Assembly (NCBI RefSeq): GCF_036174265.1
Contig: NZ_CP108055.1
Coordinates: 868,001 to 932,000, forward strand
Source: Streptomyces sp. NBC_00285
GTDB taxonomy: Bacteria; Actinomycetota; Actinomycetes; Streptomycetales; Streptomycetaceae
Direction of reading: 5' to 3'
Length of the DNA: 64,000 bases
Both the position numbers and the translations under genes were made by a program. Under the pieces are notes generated by a model that searched no databases, was not told the origin of the DNA, and saw nothing but the letters and a program-made list of their open reading frames with translations. This document shows, in pieces, positions 41,386-50,744 of the stretch. Each line of letters opens with the position of its first letter. Position 1 is the first letter of the stretch.

Positions 41386-42999
41386 GTGGAGTACAACCTT
41401 GCCGACCTGTTCGAGTCGGTCGTCGACGTGGTGCCGGATCGTGAGGCGCTCGCGTACCTCGACATTCCCGGTACGGGTGCGGAGCGTCGGCTGACGTACG
41501 CGGAACTGGACGCCGCGGCCAATCGCATCGGACACCATCTGCTGGACAGCGGGATCCAGGCCGGCGAGCACGTCGGGCTGCACCTGTACAACGGTGTGGA
41601 GTACGTACAGACGCTGCTGGGCTGCATGAAGGCACGGATCGTCCCCGTGAACGTCAACTACCGATACGTAGAAGACGAGTTGGTCTATCTCTACCGGGAC
41701 GCCGATCTGGTCGGGCTCGTCTTCGACACGGAGTTCTCCGGCCGGGTCGCGGCCGCGCTGCCACGCGCGCAGCGGCTGCGGCACCTGGTGCGGGTCGGGG
41801 ACCCGGAGGCCAGTGGGCCACCGGCGGTGGACTTCGCCGACGCACAGGCCGCCGGATCGGCGGAGCGCGGGTTCCCGGCGCGCTCGGCCGACGACCAGTT
41901 CATCATCTACACCGGCGGCACCACGGGGATGCCCAAGGGCGTGATGTGGCGTCAGGAAGACCTGTTCTTCTCGGGGTTGGGCGGCGGCGCGCCGACGGGC
42001 GAGCCGGTCAAGCGGCCCGGGGAGCTCTCCGAGCGGGTCGCCGCGGGCGGCTCGGGCATCACCTTCTTCCCCACTCCCCCGCTGATGCACGGCACCTCCA
42101 CACTGACGGCGCTCATCGGCTTCAACTTCGGCCAGCGGGTCGTGCTGCACCGCAAGTTCGAGCCCGTGGAGGTGCTGCGGACCATCGAGGCGGAGCGGGT
42201 CAACGCCATGTCGCTGGTGGGCGACGCGATGCTGCGGCCCCTCATCGACGCGCTGGACGGCCCGATGAAGGGCACCGACATGTCGTCGGTGTTCAGCGTG
42301 TCCTCGTCGGGCGCGATCATGTCGGACACGGTGAGCAGGCAGTTCCGGGCGCTCGTCCCGAACGCCATGCTGCTCAACAACTTCGGTTCCTCCGAGTCCG
42401 GCTTCAACGGCACGGCGACGGACGATTCCGGGCCAGAACGCGGCTTCCGCGTCCGGGTCAACTCCCGTACCCAGGTCGTCGATCCGGCCACCCGTGAACC
42501 CGTTGCCGCGGGTGAGGTGGGGCGGGTCGCGCAGTGCGGGCACGTCCCGCTCGGCTACTACAACGACCCGCGGAAAACCGCCGAGACCTTCTTCGAGAAG
42601 GACGGTCAGCGGTGGGTACTGCTCGGCGACATGGCCACCGTCGACGAGGAGGGCGTCGTCACCGTCCTCGGACGGGGCTCGCAGTGCATCAACACGGGCG
42701 GCGAGAAGGTGTACCCGGAGGAGGTCGAACAGGCCCTCAAGGCACATCCGGACGTGTACGACGCGCTCGTGGCGGGGGTGCCGGACGTGAAGTGGGGGCA
42801 CCATGTGGCGGCGGTGGTGCAGTTGCGTGAGGGCGCGGCCCGGATGTCCCTGGACGATCTCCAGACGCACTGCCGCCCACGGCTCGCGGGATACAAGGTC
42901 CCGCGCCAGCTGGTGCTCGCAGAGTCCATCCGCAGGTCGCCGAGCGGCAAGGCGGACTACCGGTGGGCGCAGAAAGTGGCGGTGTCGGCCGACGAGTGA
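41386..42999 (+). CDS. Acyl-CoA synthetase (AMP-dependent, FadD-like)
   Basis: 537-residue adenylating enzyme that activates a carboxylic acid to its CoA thioester. The P-loop is IIYTGGTTGMPKGVMW, the A5 region NNFGSSESGFNGTATDD, A7-A8 WVLLGDMATVDEEGVV, and the C-terminal catalytic Lys lies in SPSGKADYRW. GTG 41386 has AGGAGG four bases upstream; the frame to 41335 adds 17 unconserved residues. Divergent from the crotonase and probably under the same TetR-type operator; its product likely feeds crotonase and the thiolase trio. Fatty or steroid-like acids are plausible substrates. Confidence 0.9.
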   Translation: MEYNLADLFESVVDVVPDREALAYLDIPGTGAERRLTYAELDAAANRIGHHLLDSGIQAGEHVGLHLYNGVEYVQTLLGCMKARIVPVNVNYRYVEDELVYLYRDADLVGLVFDTEFSGRVAAALPRAQRLRHLVRVGDPEASGPPAVDFADAQAAGSAERGFPARSADDQFIIYTGGTTGMPKGVMWRQEDLFFSGLGGGAPTGEPVKRPGELSERVAAGGSGITFFPTPPLMHGTSTLTALIGFNFGQRVVLHRKFEPVEVLRTIEAERVNAMSLVGDAMLRPLIDALDGPMKGTDMSSVFSVSSSGAIMSDTVSRQFRALVPNAMLLNNFGSSESGFNGTATDDSGPERGFRVRVNSRTQVVDPATREPVAAGEVGRVAQCGHVPLGYYNDPRKTAETFFEKDGQRWVLLGDMATVDEEGVVTVLGRGSQCINTGGEKVYPEEVEQALKAHPDVYDALVAGVPDVKWGHHVAAVVQLREGAARMSLDDLQTHCRPRLAGYKVPRQLVLAESIRRSPSGKADYRWAQKVAVSADE

Positions 43000-43143
43000 C
43001 GCTCTACTTGCGACCTCGTGCAACTGAACGGGACGTGACGTGCGAACGTAGTGGTGGTGGAAGGCTCGGCCAGCGGGCCCTGTTCGTCATGCCGTCGTGG
43101 CAGGACCGCACGCCACCGCAAGACCGCACGGAAGGACCACCGG

Positions 43144-44994
43144 GTGTCACTCTTCACTCGCTCTCGTCAACTGCCGGACACCGCTCAGGACGAGGCCGAA
43201 GCGGAAGGTGGGGGTGCGACGGGGGACGGCGTGACAGGGGAGGCCACGGAGGAGACCCGGTCTGCCGAGTCCACCGAGTCCACCGAGGACGCGGTGATCT
43301 CCGAGGCCGGTGACGAGACCGGCCCACCGGACCCGCCCGGCTCCCCGCGCCCCGGTTGGTTCGGCTGGCGTCGCCGCTACCCCCGTACGGCGCGCGGGAT
43401 GTCCGTCGCCGCGAGCGTGCTGGCCGGTCTGCTGGTGCTGCTCGTGCTGCTCTTTCCCAACCGGCTCGACCACATGAACCTGCAGTCGTTCTTCCGTCTC
43501 CCCGTCGAGGCGATCGTCCTCGTGGCCGTCCTCCTCGTACTGCCGCCGAAAACAGGCCGGATCGCGGCGGTCGGCTCGGGGCTGTTCCTCGGACTGTTCG
43601 CGGTCCTGAAGTTCATGGACATGGGCTTCTACCAGACCCTGGCCAGGCCGTTCGACCTGGTCTTCGACTGGATCATGCTGGGCAACGCGACGGACTGGCT
43701 CAAGGAGACGTTCGGCCGCACCGGCGAGGTGCTCGCGGTGGCCGGGGTGATCGTCCTGTTCGTCGCCCTGCTCGCGCTGTGCACATGGGCGACGGTACGG
43801 CTGACGAGCGTGATGTCCACCCACCGCTCCACGGCCGTCGGCACCATCCTCGTCCTCGGCACGGTGTGGGTGACCTGCTTCACGGTGGGCGTGCAGTTCG
43901 GCGGTGTCTCGTTCGCCACCAAGGGCAACACCGAGTTCCTCGCCAACCGGGTGCAGCAGGTGCGCAACGGGCTGGGCGACGCCCAGGTCTTCGAGAAGCA
44001 GTCCGCCGTCGACGCCTTCGCCGCCACCCCTCCCGACCAGCTCCTGACCGGACTGCACGGCAAGGACGTCCTGTTCACGTTCATCGAGAGCTACGGCCGG
44101 GTGGCGATCGACGACCCGGAGATGGCACCGGAGATGGACGCGACGCTCGCGAAGGGCGACGCGACGCTCAAGAAGGCCGGTTTCGCGTCCCGCAGCGGCT
44201 GGCTGACGTCCCCCGTGACGGGCGCCGGCAGCTGGATGGCCCACTCGACGTTCCTGTCCGGCCTGTGGGTCAAGAACCAGCAGCGGTACCTGAACCTCAC
44301 CGGCAGTGACCGCGCGACCCTCACCAGCTACTTCCAGAAGACCGGCGACTGGCGCACGGTCGGCATCGTGCCGGGTGTGCGCAAGACCTGGCCCGAGGGC
44401 AAGTACTTCGGCCTCGACCACATCTACGACTCCACGCATCTCGGCTACAAGGGCCCCTACTTCAGCTGGACGCCGGTGCCGGACCAGTTCAGCCTGGAGG
44501 CCTTCCAGAAGCTGGAGCACGGCAAGAAGAACCGTGACCCGATCATGGCGGAGATCATCCTGGCGTCCAGCCACAACCCCTGGTCGCCGATCGCCCACAC
44601 GATCGACTGGAACGACCTCGGGGACGGTTCGATCTTCGAAAAGATCAAGAAGGAGGGCACGAACCCGACGGAGGTCTGGAAGAGCCAGGACCGCGTGCGC
44701 ACCGAGTACCGCAAGGCCATCCAGTACTCCGTGGACAGCCTGACCCAGTGGATGCAGCGCTACGGCGACGAGAACACGGTGCTTGTCTTCCTCGGCGACC
44801 ACCAGCCCGTGCCGACCGTCACCAAGGGCTCCACCAGCAGGGACGTGCCGATCACGATCGTCGCGAAGGACCCGAAGGTGCTGGACCGGGTCGCCGACTG
44901 GAACTGGACCGACGGCCTCAAGCCCGCCGACAACGCGCCGGTGTGGGGCATGGACAAGTTCCGCGACCGCTTCATGACGGCGTTCGCCAAGTGA
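43144..44994 (+). CDS. Sulfatase-family (LTA-synthase-like) membrane protein
   Basis: 616-residue protein. An acidic, Ser/Thr/Glu-rich cytoplasmic N-terminus (about 1-75) is followed by four transmembrane helices (from VAASVLAGLLVLLVLLFPN to about residue 260) and an extracellular sulfatase-fold domain: VLFTFIESYGRVAIDDPEM, SGWLTSPVTGAGSWMAHSTF, and FLGDHQPVPTVTKGST carrying the late metal site. The layout parallels alkaline-phosphatase-superfamily enzymes such as LtaS, so it may modify a cell-envelope polymer rather than remove sulfate. GTG 43144 follows GGAAGGA. Confidence 0.85.
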   Translation: MSLFTRSRQLPDTAQDEAEAEGGGATGDGVTGEATEETRSAESTESTEDAVISEAGDETGPPDPPGSPRPGWFGWRRRYPRTARGMSVAASVLAGLLVLLVLLFPNRLDHMNLQSFFRLPVEAIVLVAVLLVLPPKTGRIAAVGSGLFLGLFAVLKFMDMGFYQTLARPFDLVFDWIMLGNATDWLKETFGRTGEVLAVAGVIVLFVALLALCTWATVRLTSVMSTHRSTAVGTILVLGTVWVTCFTVGVQFGGVSFATKGNTEFLANRVQQVRNGLGDAQVFEKQSAVDAFAATPPDQLLTGLHGKDVLFTFIESYGRVAIDDPEMAPEMDATLAKGDATLKKAGFASRSGWLTSPVTGAGSWMAHSTFLSGLWVKNQQRYLNLTGSDRATLTSYFQKTGDWRTVGIVPGVRKTWPEGKYFGLDHIYDSTHLGYKGPYFSWTPVPDQFSLEAFQKLEHGKKNRDPIMAEIILASSHNPWSPIAHTIDWNDLGDGSIFEKIKKEGTNPTEVWKSQDRVRTEYRKAIQYSVDSLTQWMQRYGDENTVLVFLGDHQPVPTVTKGSTSRDVPITIVAKDPKVLDRVADWNWTDGLKPADNAPVWGMDKFRDRFMTAFAK

Positions 44995-45014
44995 CGCTCG
45001 CCCTTGCGTGAACG

Positions 45015-45055
45015 GCACCAGGCCGACCGGGAACTCCACCCGCCCGGCCTGGTGC
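45015..45055. terminator. Hairpin terminator after the sulfatase gene
   Basis: Perfect 11-bp stem GCACCAGGCCG/CGGCCTGGTGC with a 19-base loop, 20 bases after the stop codon. Confidence 0.75.
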
Positions 45056-45211
45056 ACGGGATGACCGCCGCCGACGGCCACCAGCCGAGCCTCAGGGATC
45101 ACCGAGGCACTGCCACGGGCGCGGGCCGCCGATGCGCGGCCGGCTCCGCCGCAATGTGCGCCGACCCCTTGCCTCCACGCGGATCGCCTGGATTACTGAT
45201 CCGCAGCACCA

Positions 45212-45229
45212 CGACCGAATGATCGGTCG
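45212..45229. promoter_or_regulatory. PaaR-like TetR operator before the phenylacetate-CoA ligase
   Basis: Perfect palindrome CGACCGAATGATCGGTCG, 35 bases before the ligase start. It fits the ACCGNNCGNNCGGT-like consensus of PaaR, the TetR repressor of phenylacetate genes, as I recall it. No tetR gene is nearby. Confidence 0.7.
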
Positions 45230-45264
45230 CCCGGAATGCGGCGATGGGCGAAAGGGACGTTCCG

Positions 45265-46560
45265 ATGGCGGATGCGGCGGAGCTGCTGGACTCGGGGGAA
45301 CGGCTGGATGCCGAAGCGCTGGAGGCGTTGCAGCTGGAGCGCTTGCGGCGCTCGCTTCGGCACGCGTACGAGAACGTGCCGTTCTATCGCGAGTCCTTCG
45401 ACAAGGCGGGCGTCCGGCCGGAGGACTGCCGGTCCCTGACCGACCTGGCTCACTTCCCCTTCACCACCAAGGCCGATCTGCGGGAGAACTATCCGTACGG
45501 GATGTTCGCCGTGCCCCGGGACCAGGTGCGTCGCATCCACGCCTCCAGCGGCACCACCGGACGCCCCACAGTCGTCGGCTACACCGACAACGACCTCTCT
45601 GTGTGGGCCGACATGGTGGCGCGGTCCATCAGGGCCGCGGGCGGACGGCCCGGAGACGTCGTGCATGTGGCGTACGGCTATGGGCTCTTCACCGGCGGGC
45701 TCGGCGCACACTACGGCGCCGAACGGCTCGGCTGTACGGTCGTCCCCGCGTCCGGCGGGATGACGGCCCGGCAGGTCCAGCTCATCCAGGACCTGGAACC
45801 CGGGGTCATCATGGTGACCCCGTCGTACATGCTGACCCTTCTCGACGAGTTCGAACGGCAGGGCGTCGATCCGCGCGGCACCTCGCTGCGGGTGGGTGTC
45901 TTCGGCGCCGAGCCCTGGACGGAGGAGATGCGCCGCGAGCTCGAGGAGCGGTTCGCGATCGACGCCGTCGACATCTACGGGCTGTCGGAGGTGATCGGCC
46001 CGGGTGTCGCGCAGGAGTGCGTGGAGACCAAGGACGGGCTCCATGTCTGGGAGGACCACTTCTTCCCCGAGATCGTCGATCCGGTCACCGGGGAGGTGCT
46101 GCCGGACGGTGAGAGCGGTGAGCTGGTGTTCACCTCGCTCACCAAGGAGGCGATGCCGGTCATCCGGTACCGGACGCGGGATCTGACCCGGCTGCTGCCG
46201 GGCACCGCCCGGGTGTTCCGGCGGATGGAGAAGGTCACCGGCCGCAGCGACGACATGGTGATCCTGCGCGGAGTGAACCTCTTCCCCACCCAGATCGAGG
46301 AGATCGTCCTGCGCACCGCGGGTGTCGCGCCCCATTTCCAGCTCCGTCTCACCCGTGAGGGCCGTCTCGACGCCCTCACCGTGCGGGCCGAGGCCCGGCC
46401 CGGCGCGACCCCCGGGACCCGGGAGGCGGCCGCGCACGCCATCGCGGCGGCCGTGAAGGACGGCATCGGGGTGTCGGTCACCGTCGAGATCGTCGAGCCG
46501 GAGTCCCTGGAGCGGTCCGTCGGAAAGATCCGCCGGATCGTCGACATGCGCCCCCGCTAG
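45265..46560 (+). CDS. paaK: Phenylacetate-CoA ligase family protein
   Basis: 431-residue adenylating ligase of the PaaK family, activating phenylacetate (or another arylacetate) to its CoA ester. Features are LRHAYENVPFYRESFDKAGV at the N-terminus, the P-loop IHASSGTTGRPTVVGYT, YGLSEVIGPGVAQEC, YRTRDLTRLLPGTARVFRRM and the C-terminal VGKIRRIVDMRP with the catalytic Lys. ATG 45265 is preferred because AAAGGGA lies seven bases upstream; ATG 45244 is also possible. The downstream paaABCDE oxygenase genes are absent from the window, so the product must be used by genes elsewhere. Confidence 0.92.
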   Translation: MADAAELLDSGERLDAEALEALQLERLRRSLRHAYENVPFYRESFDKAGVRPEDCRSLTDLAHFPFTTKADLRENYPYGMFAVPRDQVRRIHASSGTTGRPTVVGYTDNDLSVWADMVARSIRAAGGRPGDVVHVAYGYGLFTGGLGAHYGAERLGCTVVPASGGMTARQVQLIQDLEPGVIMVTPSYMLTLLDEFERQGVDPRGTSLRVGVFGAEPWTEEMRRELEERFAIDAVDIYGLSEVIGPGVAQECVETKDGLHVWEDHFFPEIVDPVTGEVLPDGESGELVFTSLTKEAMPVIRYRTRDLTRLLPGTARVFRRMEKVTGRSDDMVILRGVNLFPTQIEEIVLRTAGVAPHFQLRLTREGRLDALTVRAEARPGATPGTREAAAHAIAAAVKDGIGVSVTVEIVEPESLERSVGKIRRIVDMRPR

Positions 46561-48053
46561 CCGGCGAACCGGTCCCTCAACTCCCGCTTGAGGATCTTGC
46601 CGCTGGCGTTCCTCGGCAGCTCGTCGACGAACAGGACCCGCTTCGGCGCCTTGAAGTGGGCGAGCTTCTCGCGCGCGTGGTCCAGGAGTTCGGCCTCGGT
46701 GACCTCGCCGCGCGGGACGACGACCGCCGTGACGGCCTCGATCCACCGCTCGTCGGGCAGGCCGATCACCGCGACCTCGGCAACCGCCTCGTGGGTGTAC
46801 AGGGCGTCCTCGACCTGGCGTGAAGCGACCAGCACGCCGCCTGAGTTGATGACGTCCTTCACCCGGTCGACGATCGTGAAGTAGCCGTGGGCGTCCCGCA
46901 CCGCGAGGTCGCCGGAGTGGAACCAGCCGTCCCGGAAGGCCGCTTCGGTCTCCTCGGGCTTGTCCCAGTACCCCTCGCACAGCTGCGGTGACTTGTAGAC
47001 GATCTCGCCGGGCGTGCCGTCGGGCACGTCCTTGCCGTCCTCGTCCACGACCCGCGCGTCGACGAACAGGACGGTACGGCCGCAGGAGTCCATCCGCCGC
47101 TTGTGCTCGTCGGGGGCGAGGACGGTGGCGAGCGGGCCGATCTCGCTCTGGCCGAAACAGTTGTAGAAGGCCAGCTTCGGCAGCCGCTCACGGAGTCGTT
47201 CCAGTACCGGCACCGGCATGATCGAGGCACCGTAGTAGGCCTTGCGCAGGCCGCTGAGGTCACGCGTGGCGAAGTCGGGCCGATTGGAGAGGCCGATCCA
47301 CACGGTGGGCGGGGCGAACAGGCTGTCCGCGCGGCCCGCTTCGATCAGGTCGAAGAGGCGGTCGCCGTCGGGTGAGTCGAGGATGACGTTGGTCGCGCCG
47401 ACCGCGAGGTAGGGCAGCAGGAAAACATGCATCTGGGCCGAGTGGTACAGCGGCAGCGAGTGCACGGGCCGGTCGCCGGCGCTCAGGTCGCAGGCGGTGA
47501 TCGCGCTCAGGTATTCGTGCACCAGGGCGCGGTGGGTCATCATCGCGCCCTTGGGCAGGGCCGTCGTCCCGGACGTGTACAGCAGCTGGACGAGGTCCTC
47601 GCCCTGCGGTTCGGGTCCGTCGTAGGGCGGTGTCGCGCCCAGGCGTGCCAGCAGGGACTCCTCGTCGTCCCGCAGGGGCAACGTCCGTACGCCGTCCGGG
47701 AGTCGGTCCGCGAGGTCCGGATCGGCGAGGACGAGCGTGCAGCCCGACTGGCCGACGATGTACGCGAGGTCGTCCCCGGTGAGGTTCTGGTTCACCGGCA
47801 CGTGCACGAGCCCCGCGCGGGCGCAGGCCAGGAAGCCGATCAGATACGCGTCCGAGTTGTGGCCGTAGGCGCCGACCCGGTCCCCGGGGTCGAGGCCCTG
47901 GTCGAGGAGCAGGCGCGCCGCGCGGGAGACGGCCTCGTCGAGTTCCTCGTACGTCCACGAGCGCTCGGCGTACTCCACCGCGACCCGCGCCGGGGTACGC
48001 CCGGCGCTGCGGCGCAGCACCCCGTCAACCGTACTGCCGTGTCCTGACGTCAT
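46557..48053 (-). CDS. Acyl-CoA synthetase (AMP-dependent)
   Basis: 498-residue adenylating enzyme: P-loop LLYTSGTTALPKGAMMTH, substrate-pocket SLPLYHSAQMHVFLLPYLAV, NCFGQSEIGPLATVLAP, WFHSGDLAVRDAHGYF and the catalytic Lys region LPRNASGKILKRELRD. It resembles FadD/long-chain acyl-CoA and fatty-acyl-AMP enzymes. ATG 48053 begins a conserved MTSGHGSTVDGVLRRS. Its stop overlaps that of paaK in the shared palindrome CTAG (46557-46560), so the two genes converge without any spacer. Divergent from the acylase remnant. Confidence 0.92.
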   Translation of the reverse strand: MTSGHGSTVDGVLRRSAGRTPARVAVEYAERSWTYEELDEAVSRAARLLLDQGLDPGDRVGAYGHNSDAYLIGFLACARAGLVHVPVNQNLTGDDLAYIVGQSGCTLVLADPDLADRLPDGVRTLPLRDDEESLLARLGATPPYDGPEPQGEDLVQLLYTSGTTALPKGAMMTHRALVHEYLSAITACDLSAGDRPVHSLPLYHSAQMHVFLLPYLAVGATNVILDSPDGDRLFDLIEAGRADSLFAPPTVWIGLSNRPDFATRDLSGLRKAYYGASIMPVPVLERLRERLPKLAFYNCFGQSEIGPLATVLAPDEHKRRMDSCGRTVLFVDARVVDEDGKDVPDGTPGEIVYKSPQLCEGYWDKPEETEAAFRDGWFHSGDLAVRDAHGYFTIVDRVKDVINSGGVLVASRQVEDALYTHEAVAEVAVIGLPDERWIEAVTAVVVPRGEVTEAELLDHAREKLAHFKAPKRVLFVDELPRNASGKILKRELRDRFAG

Positions 48054-48116
48054 ACGGGACAACCTACCGGCTGGTACGCGCAACCGCCCCTTCCGTCAAT
48101 GACGTTGGGAGGCACG

Positions 48117-48598
48117 ATGCGCACCCGCCTCAGACGCGCCGTCGTCGCGGCCTTGGCCCTTTGCGCCGCCGTCGGCACGCTGCCGGCCGCACCCGCGCAG
48201 AACCAGCACAGACAGGATCATCCGTCCCACGGCGGTCTGTCCGCCACCATCCGCTACACCGAGTGCGGCATCCCGCACATCCTTGCCAAGGATTACGCCG
48301 ACCTCGGTTTCGGCACGGGCTGGGCGCAGGCGGCCGACCAGGTGTGCACGCTCGCCGACGGTTTCGTGACCGTACGCGGCGAGCGTTCCCGCTTTTTCGG
48401 GGCCGACGCGGCCTCCGACTCCTGGACAGGGTCACCTACCCGGCCTCGGGGGTGGCGATCCTCGACGGCTCGCGCGGGGACTGTGCCCTGAGCAGCGACT
48501 CGGACGCCGTGCAGCCGGGCATTTTCGGAGCGTCGAAGATGCCGGTCCTGAAGGACGCCCCCTACGCGGAGAACTCCAAGACCATGATCAAGGCATAG
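48117..48598 (+). pseudogene. Penicillin acylase family gene, N-terminal remains
   Basis: Signal peptide (RAVVAALALCAAVGTLPAAP) and the start of the acylase alpha chain (ATIRYTECGIPHILAKDYAD, FGTGWAQAADQVCTLADGF) in the frame of ATG 48117. Near 48420 the frame shifts and the sequence jumps to a later family segment, RVTYPASGVAILDGSRGDC, and APYAENS, then stops. About 300 residues, including the autocatalytic Ser region, are deleted, and the end coincides with the IS630 remnant. The C-terminal portion of such an acylase lies at 57660-58364 in the same orientation. The family hydrolyses acyl-homoserine lactones or similar amides. Confidence 0.8.
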
Positions 48599-48633
48599 AT
48601 ATCACGCGGCTTTGACGTGTAAGTAGCCGCAAG

Positions 48634-49377
48634 TCAGGGCGAGTGCGGGGCAGGGCCGAGTGCTATGAATGGCACGATGCCGGTGGTGGGCTCGCAGCGT
48701 CCGAAGACGCGGGCACGGTGGACGTCGTAGGCGGCCAGGTAGGCCAGCGCGCCGCCGCGCCGGTACTCGTGGTTGACCCGCATAGCCCGGGCCTGGCCGG
48801 GGGCCAGAGTGGGGTGGCATCGGCAGCGGGCCTGGACAGAAGTCTTCTCGTCGCTGGAGACCACGTACTGGTCCGCGCCCAGTGGGACGCCGTCGAAGAC
48901 TCCGGCGTACAGGTCCATGATGCGGGCGGCCTTGGACCGAAAGTTCGGATCGCGGATGAAGATCCAGGACCGGTACTGCCACGGCTTGAGCGCGTCCTCG
49001 CGCAGCCAGCGGCGCACGGTGGAGGCCGAGATCGAGCCGGCGATGTGGCGGGCGGCGACCTCGCGCGCCAGTTCCGGGCACAACCAGTGCGACAGCGGGG
49101 TCCCCGTTTCGGCGGGCAGTTGACAGGCCAGCGCCTTTACCTCGGCGACCTGCACGGGGGTGAAGCGCCGCGGACGACCGCAGCGCTCGCGGTCAGCCAG
49201 GGCCGGCAGGCCGCCGTCGGCGAAGCGGACCCGCCAGGTGCGCACGGTGTCCAGGTGCACTCCCGTTTCGCGGGCGATGCGTGCGTTGCCCCGCCCCCGG
49301 GCGGCGTACAGCGCCCAGTTGTACGTACGCTTCGGTGAGCTCGCGTATTTCGCCACCCTGATCTCAGGTTCCCTGGC
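48634..49377 (-). mobile_element. IS630-family transposase remnant
   Basis: About 245 codons of an IS630-type transposase: the N-terminal helix-turn-helix (GRGNARIARETGVHLDTVRT, FADGGLPALADRERCGRPRRF), a Tc1/mariner-like linker (SISASTVRRWLREDALKPW) and the first catalytic Asp (QYVVSSDEKTSVQARC), then AYLAAYDVHRARVFGRCEP. The frame stops at 48634 before the last part of the DDE domain, and no good start codon is visible, so both ends are damaged. No terminal inverted repeats could be assigned with confidence. Confidence 0.78.
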
Positions 49378-49481
49378 CGCCAGCGCCGCGTTGCTCGTGT
49401 CGCACTGGGTGCTGGCAGCGAACAGGGACCATGGCGGCGGCGGTTGAGATCCGCGGCGCAGCCCAGCGGTTAAGCCATGCA

Positions 49482-49518
49482 GACGGGCGGTCACAGCTTC
49501 GCGCTGCGACCGCCCGTC
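49482..49518. terminator. Hairpin terminator after the MFS gene
   Basis: Perfect 11-bp stem GACGGGCGGTC/GACCGCCCGTC with a 15-base loop, 15 bases beyond the MFS stop codon (minus strand). Confidence 0.75.
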
Positions 49519-49532
49519 GTACCAGGTGACGT

Positions 49533-50744
49533 TCAGCCTCTTCGCCCACCGGCGACCGGAATCCGGGGCAGCACCGCATAGACGATCAAGGTCATACCCG
49601 CCACAGCCGCGCTGAACGGCCCCAGCCAGGAGACGGAACCTGCGGAGATGACAAAGCCGCCCAGGAGGCTGCCAAGCGCCAGACCTGCGTAGATCGCGGA
49701 GGCATTCATCGCGGCGAGCACCCCGGGGGCTTCGGGGCGCAGTCTCATCAACTGGCTCTGCAACGCCGGAACCACCATCCAGCCGCTGATCCCCCACAAC
49801 GTGATCACCACGCAGATCACGAGCAAGCTCCTGGCCCACGGCATGGCCACGGTGGACGCCACGATCAGTGCAAGCGACAGCATCACCGTCCTGCGCGTTC
49901 CCCAGCGGTCCGCCAGCTGACCGCCGATCGCGTTTCCGACGACACCCGCGCAGCCGTAGAGGAAGAGCAATCCCCCGATCGCCGTCTCATCTCCCGCCCT
50001 CATCCATGACAACAGTGGCGAGACGTATGTGTAGACGGCGAAGTCGGCCACGGATACCAGGCACGACACCGTGAGCAACGTCGCGACGACGCCCGCGAGA
50101 GGTGCGGCGGCCGAGGGAGGCCCGGAGGCTCTGGAGGGCTGGATCCGGGGAATGGACCACAGCGCCACGCCGATGACCGCACCGAGTGCGGCGATACCGC
50201 TCAGAACCGGACGGAAACCCGTCCAATGGCCGACCACGCTGGCGATCGGCACGGCCAGGACCGTGGCGGCGGCGAGGCCACCGATGATGCATGCCACGGC
50301 GCGTGCCTGCCAGGCACGCGGCACCACCGCGACGGCCGCCGCGCTCGCCGCCGGCGTGAACGTCCCGGCTCCCACCCCGGCCACGACACGTGCAGCCATC
50401 ATCCCGCCGTAGGATCCGGCCGTCACCGTGCCCAGGGTGCCGCCGATGAACAGGACCATGCCGACGAACAGGACCCAGCGTCGGTCCCAGCGGCGCGTCA
50501 GCACACCGCAGACAGGCGCCCAGAGGGCGTATGCCACCGCGTAGGCGAAACTCAGTCGCCCCACGGCTCCGACGCTGATGTCGAGTTCAGCCTGGATGAC
50601 GGGCAGCAGTCCGGCCATGACGTACGCGCCCGTGCTGATGACGAAGGTTCCGGCGGCCAGACACAGCAGACGCGCGGCTGCAGCGACGCCGATGCCCACC
50701 GACTGGCCGTCCGTGCGCGGGTCAGCGTGTGTAGACGGAGACAT
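49533..50744 (-). CDS. MFS transporter (DHA1 drug exporter-like)
   Basis: 403-residue transporter with 12 predicted helices. Conserved motif A region is VCGVLTRRWDRRWVLFVGMVL and the second-half copy GGQLADRWGTRRTVMLSLAL. ATG 50744 begins MSPSTHADPRTDGQ before the first helix. It overlaps the end of the truncated methyltransferase frame by 23 bases, so both once formed one operon. Intact and well coded although surrounded by mobile debris; substrate unknown, with the methyltransferase pointing to a self-protection or small-molecule cassette. Confidence 0.87.
   Translation of the reverse strand: MSPSTHADPRTDGQSVGIGVAAAARLLCLAAGTFVISTGAYVMAGLLPVIQAELDISVGAVGRLSFAYAVAYALWAPVCGVLTRRWDRRWVLFVGMVLFIGGTLGTVTAGSYGGMMAARVVAGVGAGTFTPAASAAAVAVVPRAWQARAVACIIGGLAAATVLAVPIASVVGHWTGFRPVLSGIAALGAVIGVALWSIPRIQPSRASGPPSAAAPLAGVVATLLTVSCLVSVADFAVYTYVSPLLSWMRAGDETAIGGLLFLYGCAGVVGNAIGGQLADRWGTRRTVMLSLALIVASTVAMPWARSLLVICVVITLWGISGWMVVPALQSQLMRLRPEAPGVLAAMNASAIYAGLALGSLLGGFVISAGSVSWLGPFSAAVAGMTLIVYAVLPRIPVAGGRRG

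Noticed and set aside
48065..48076. Short inverted repeat TACC-GGCT-GGTA before the acyl-CoA synthetase
   Set aside because: Only 4-base arms; too short to claim as a TetR operator without a second copy.
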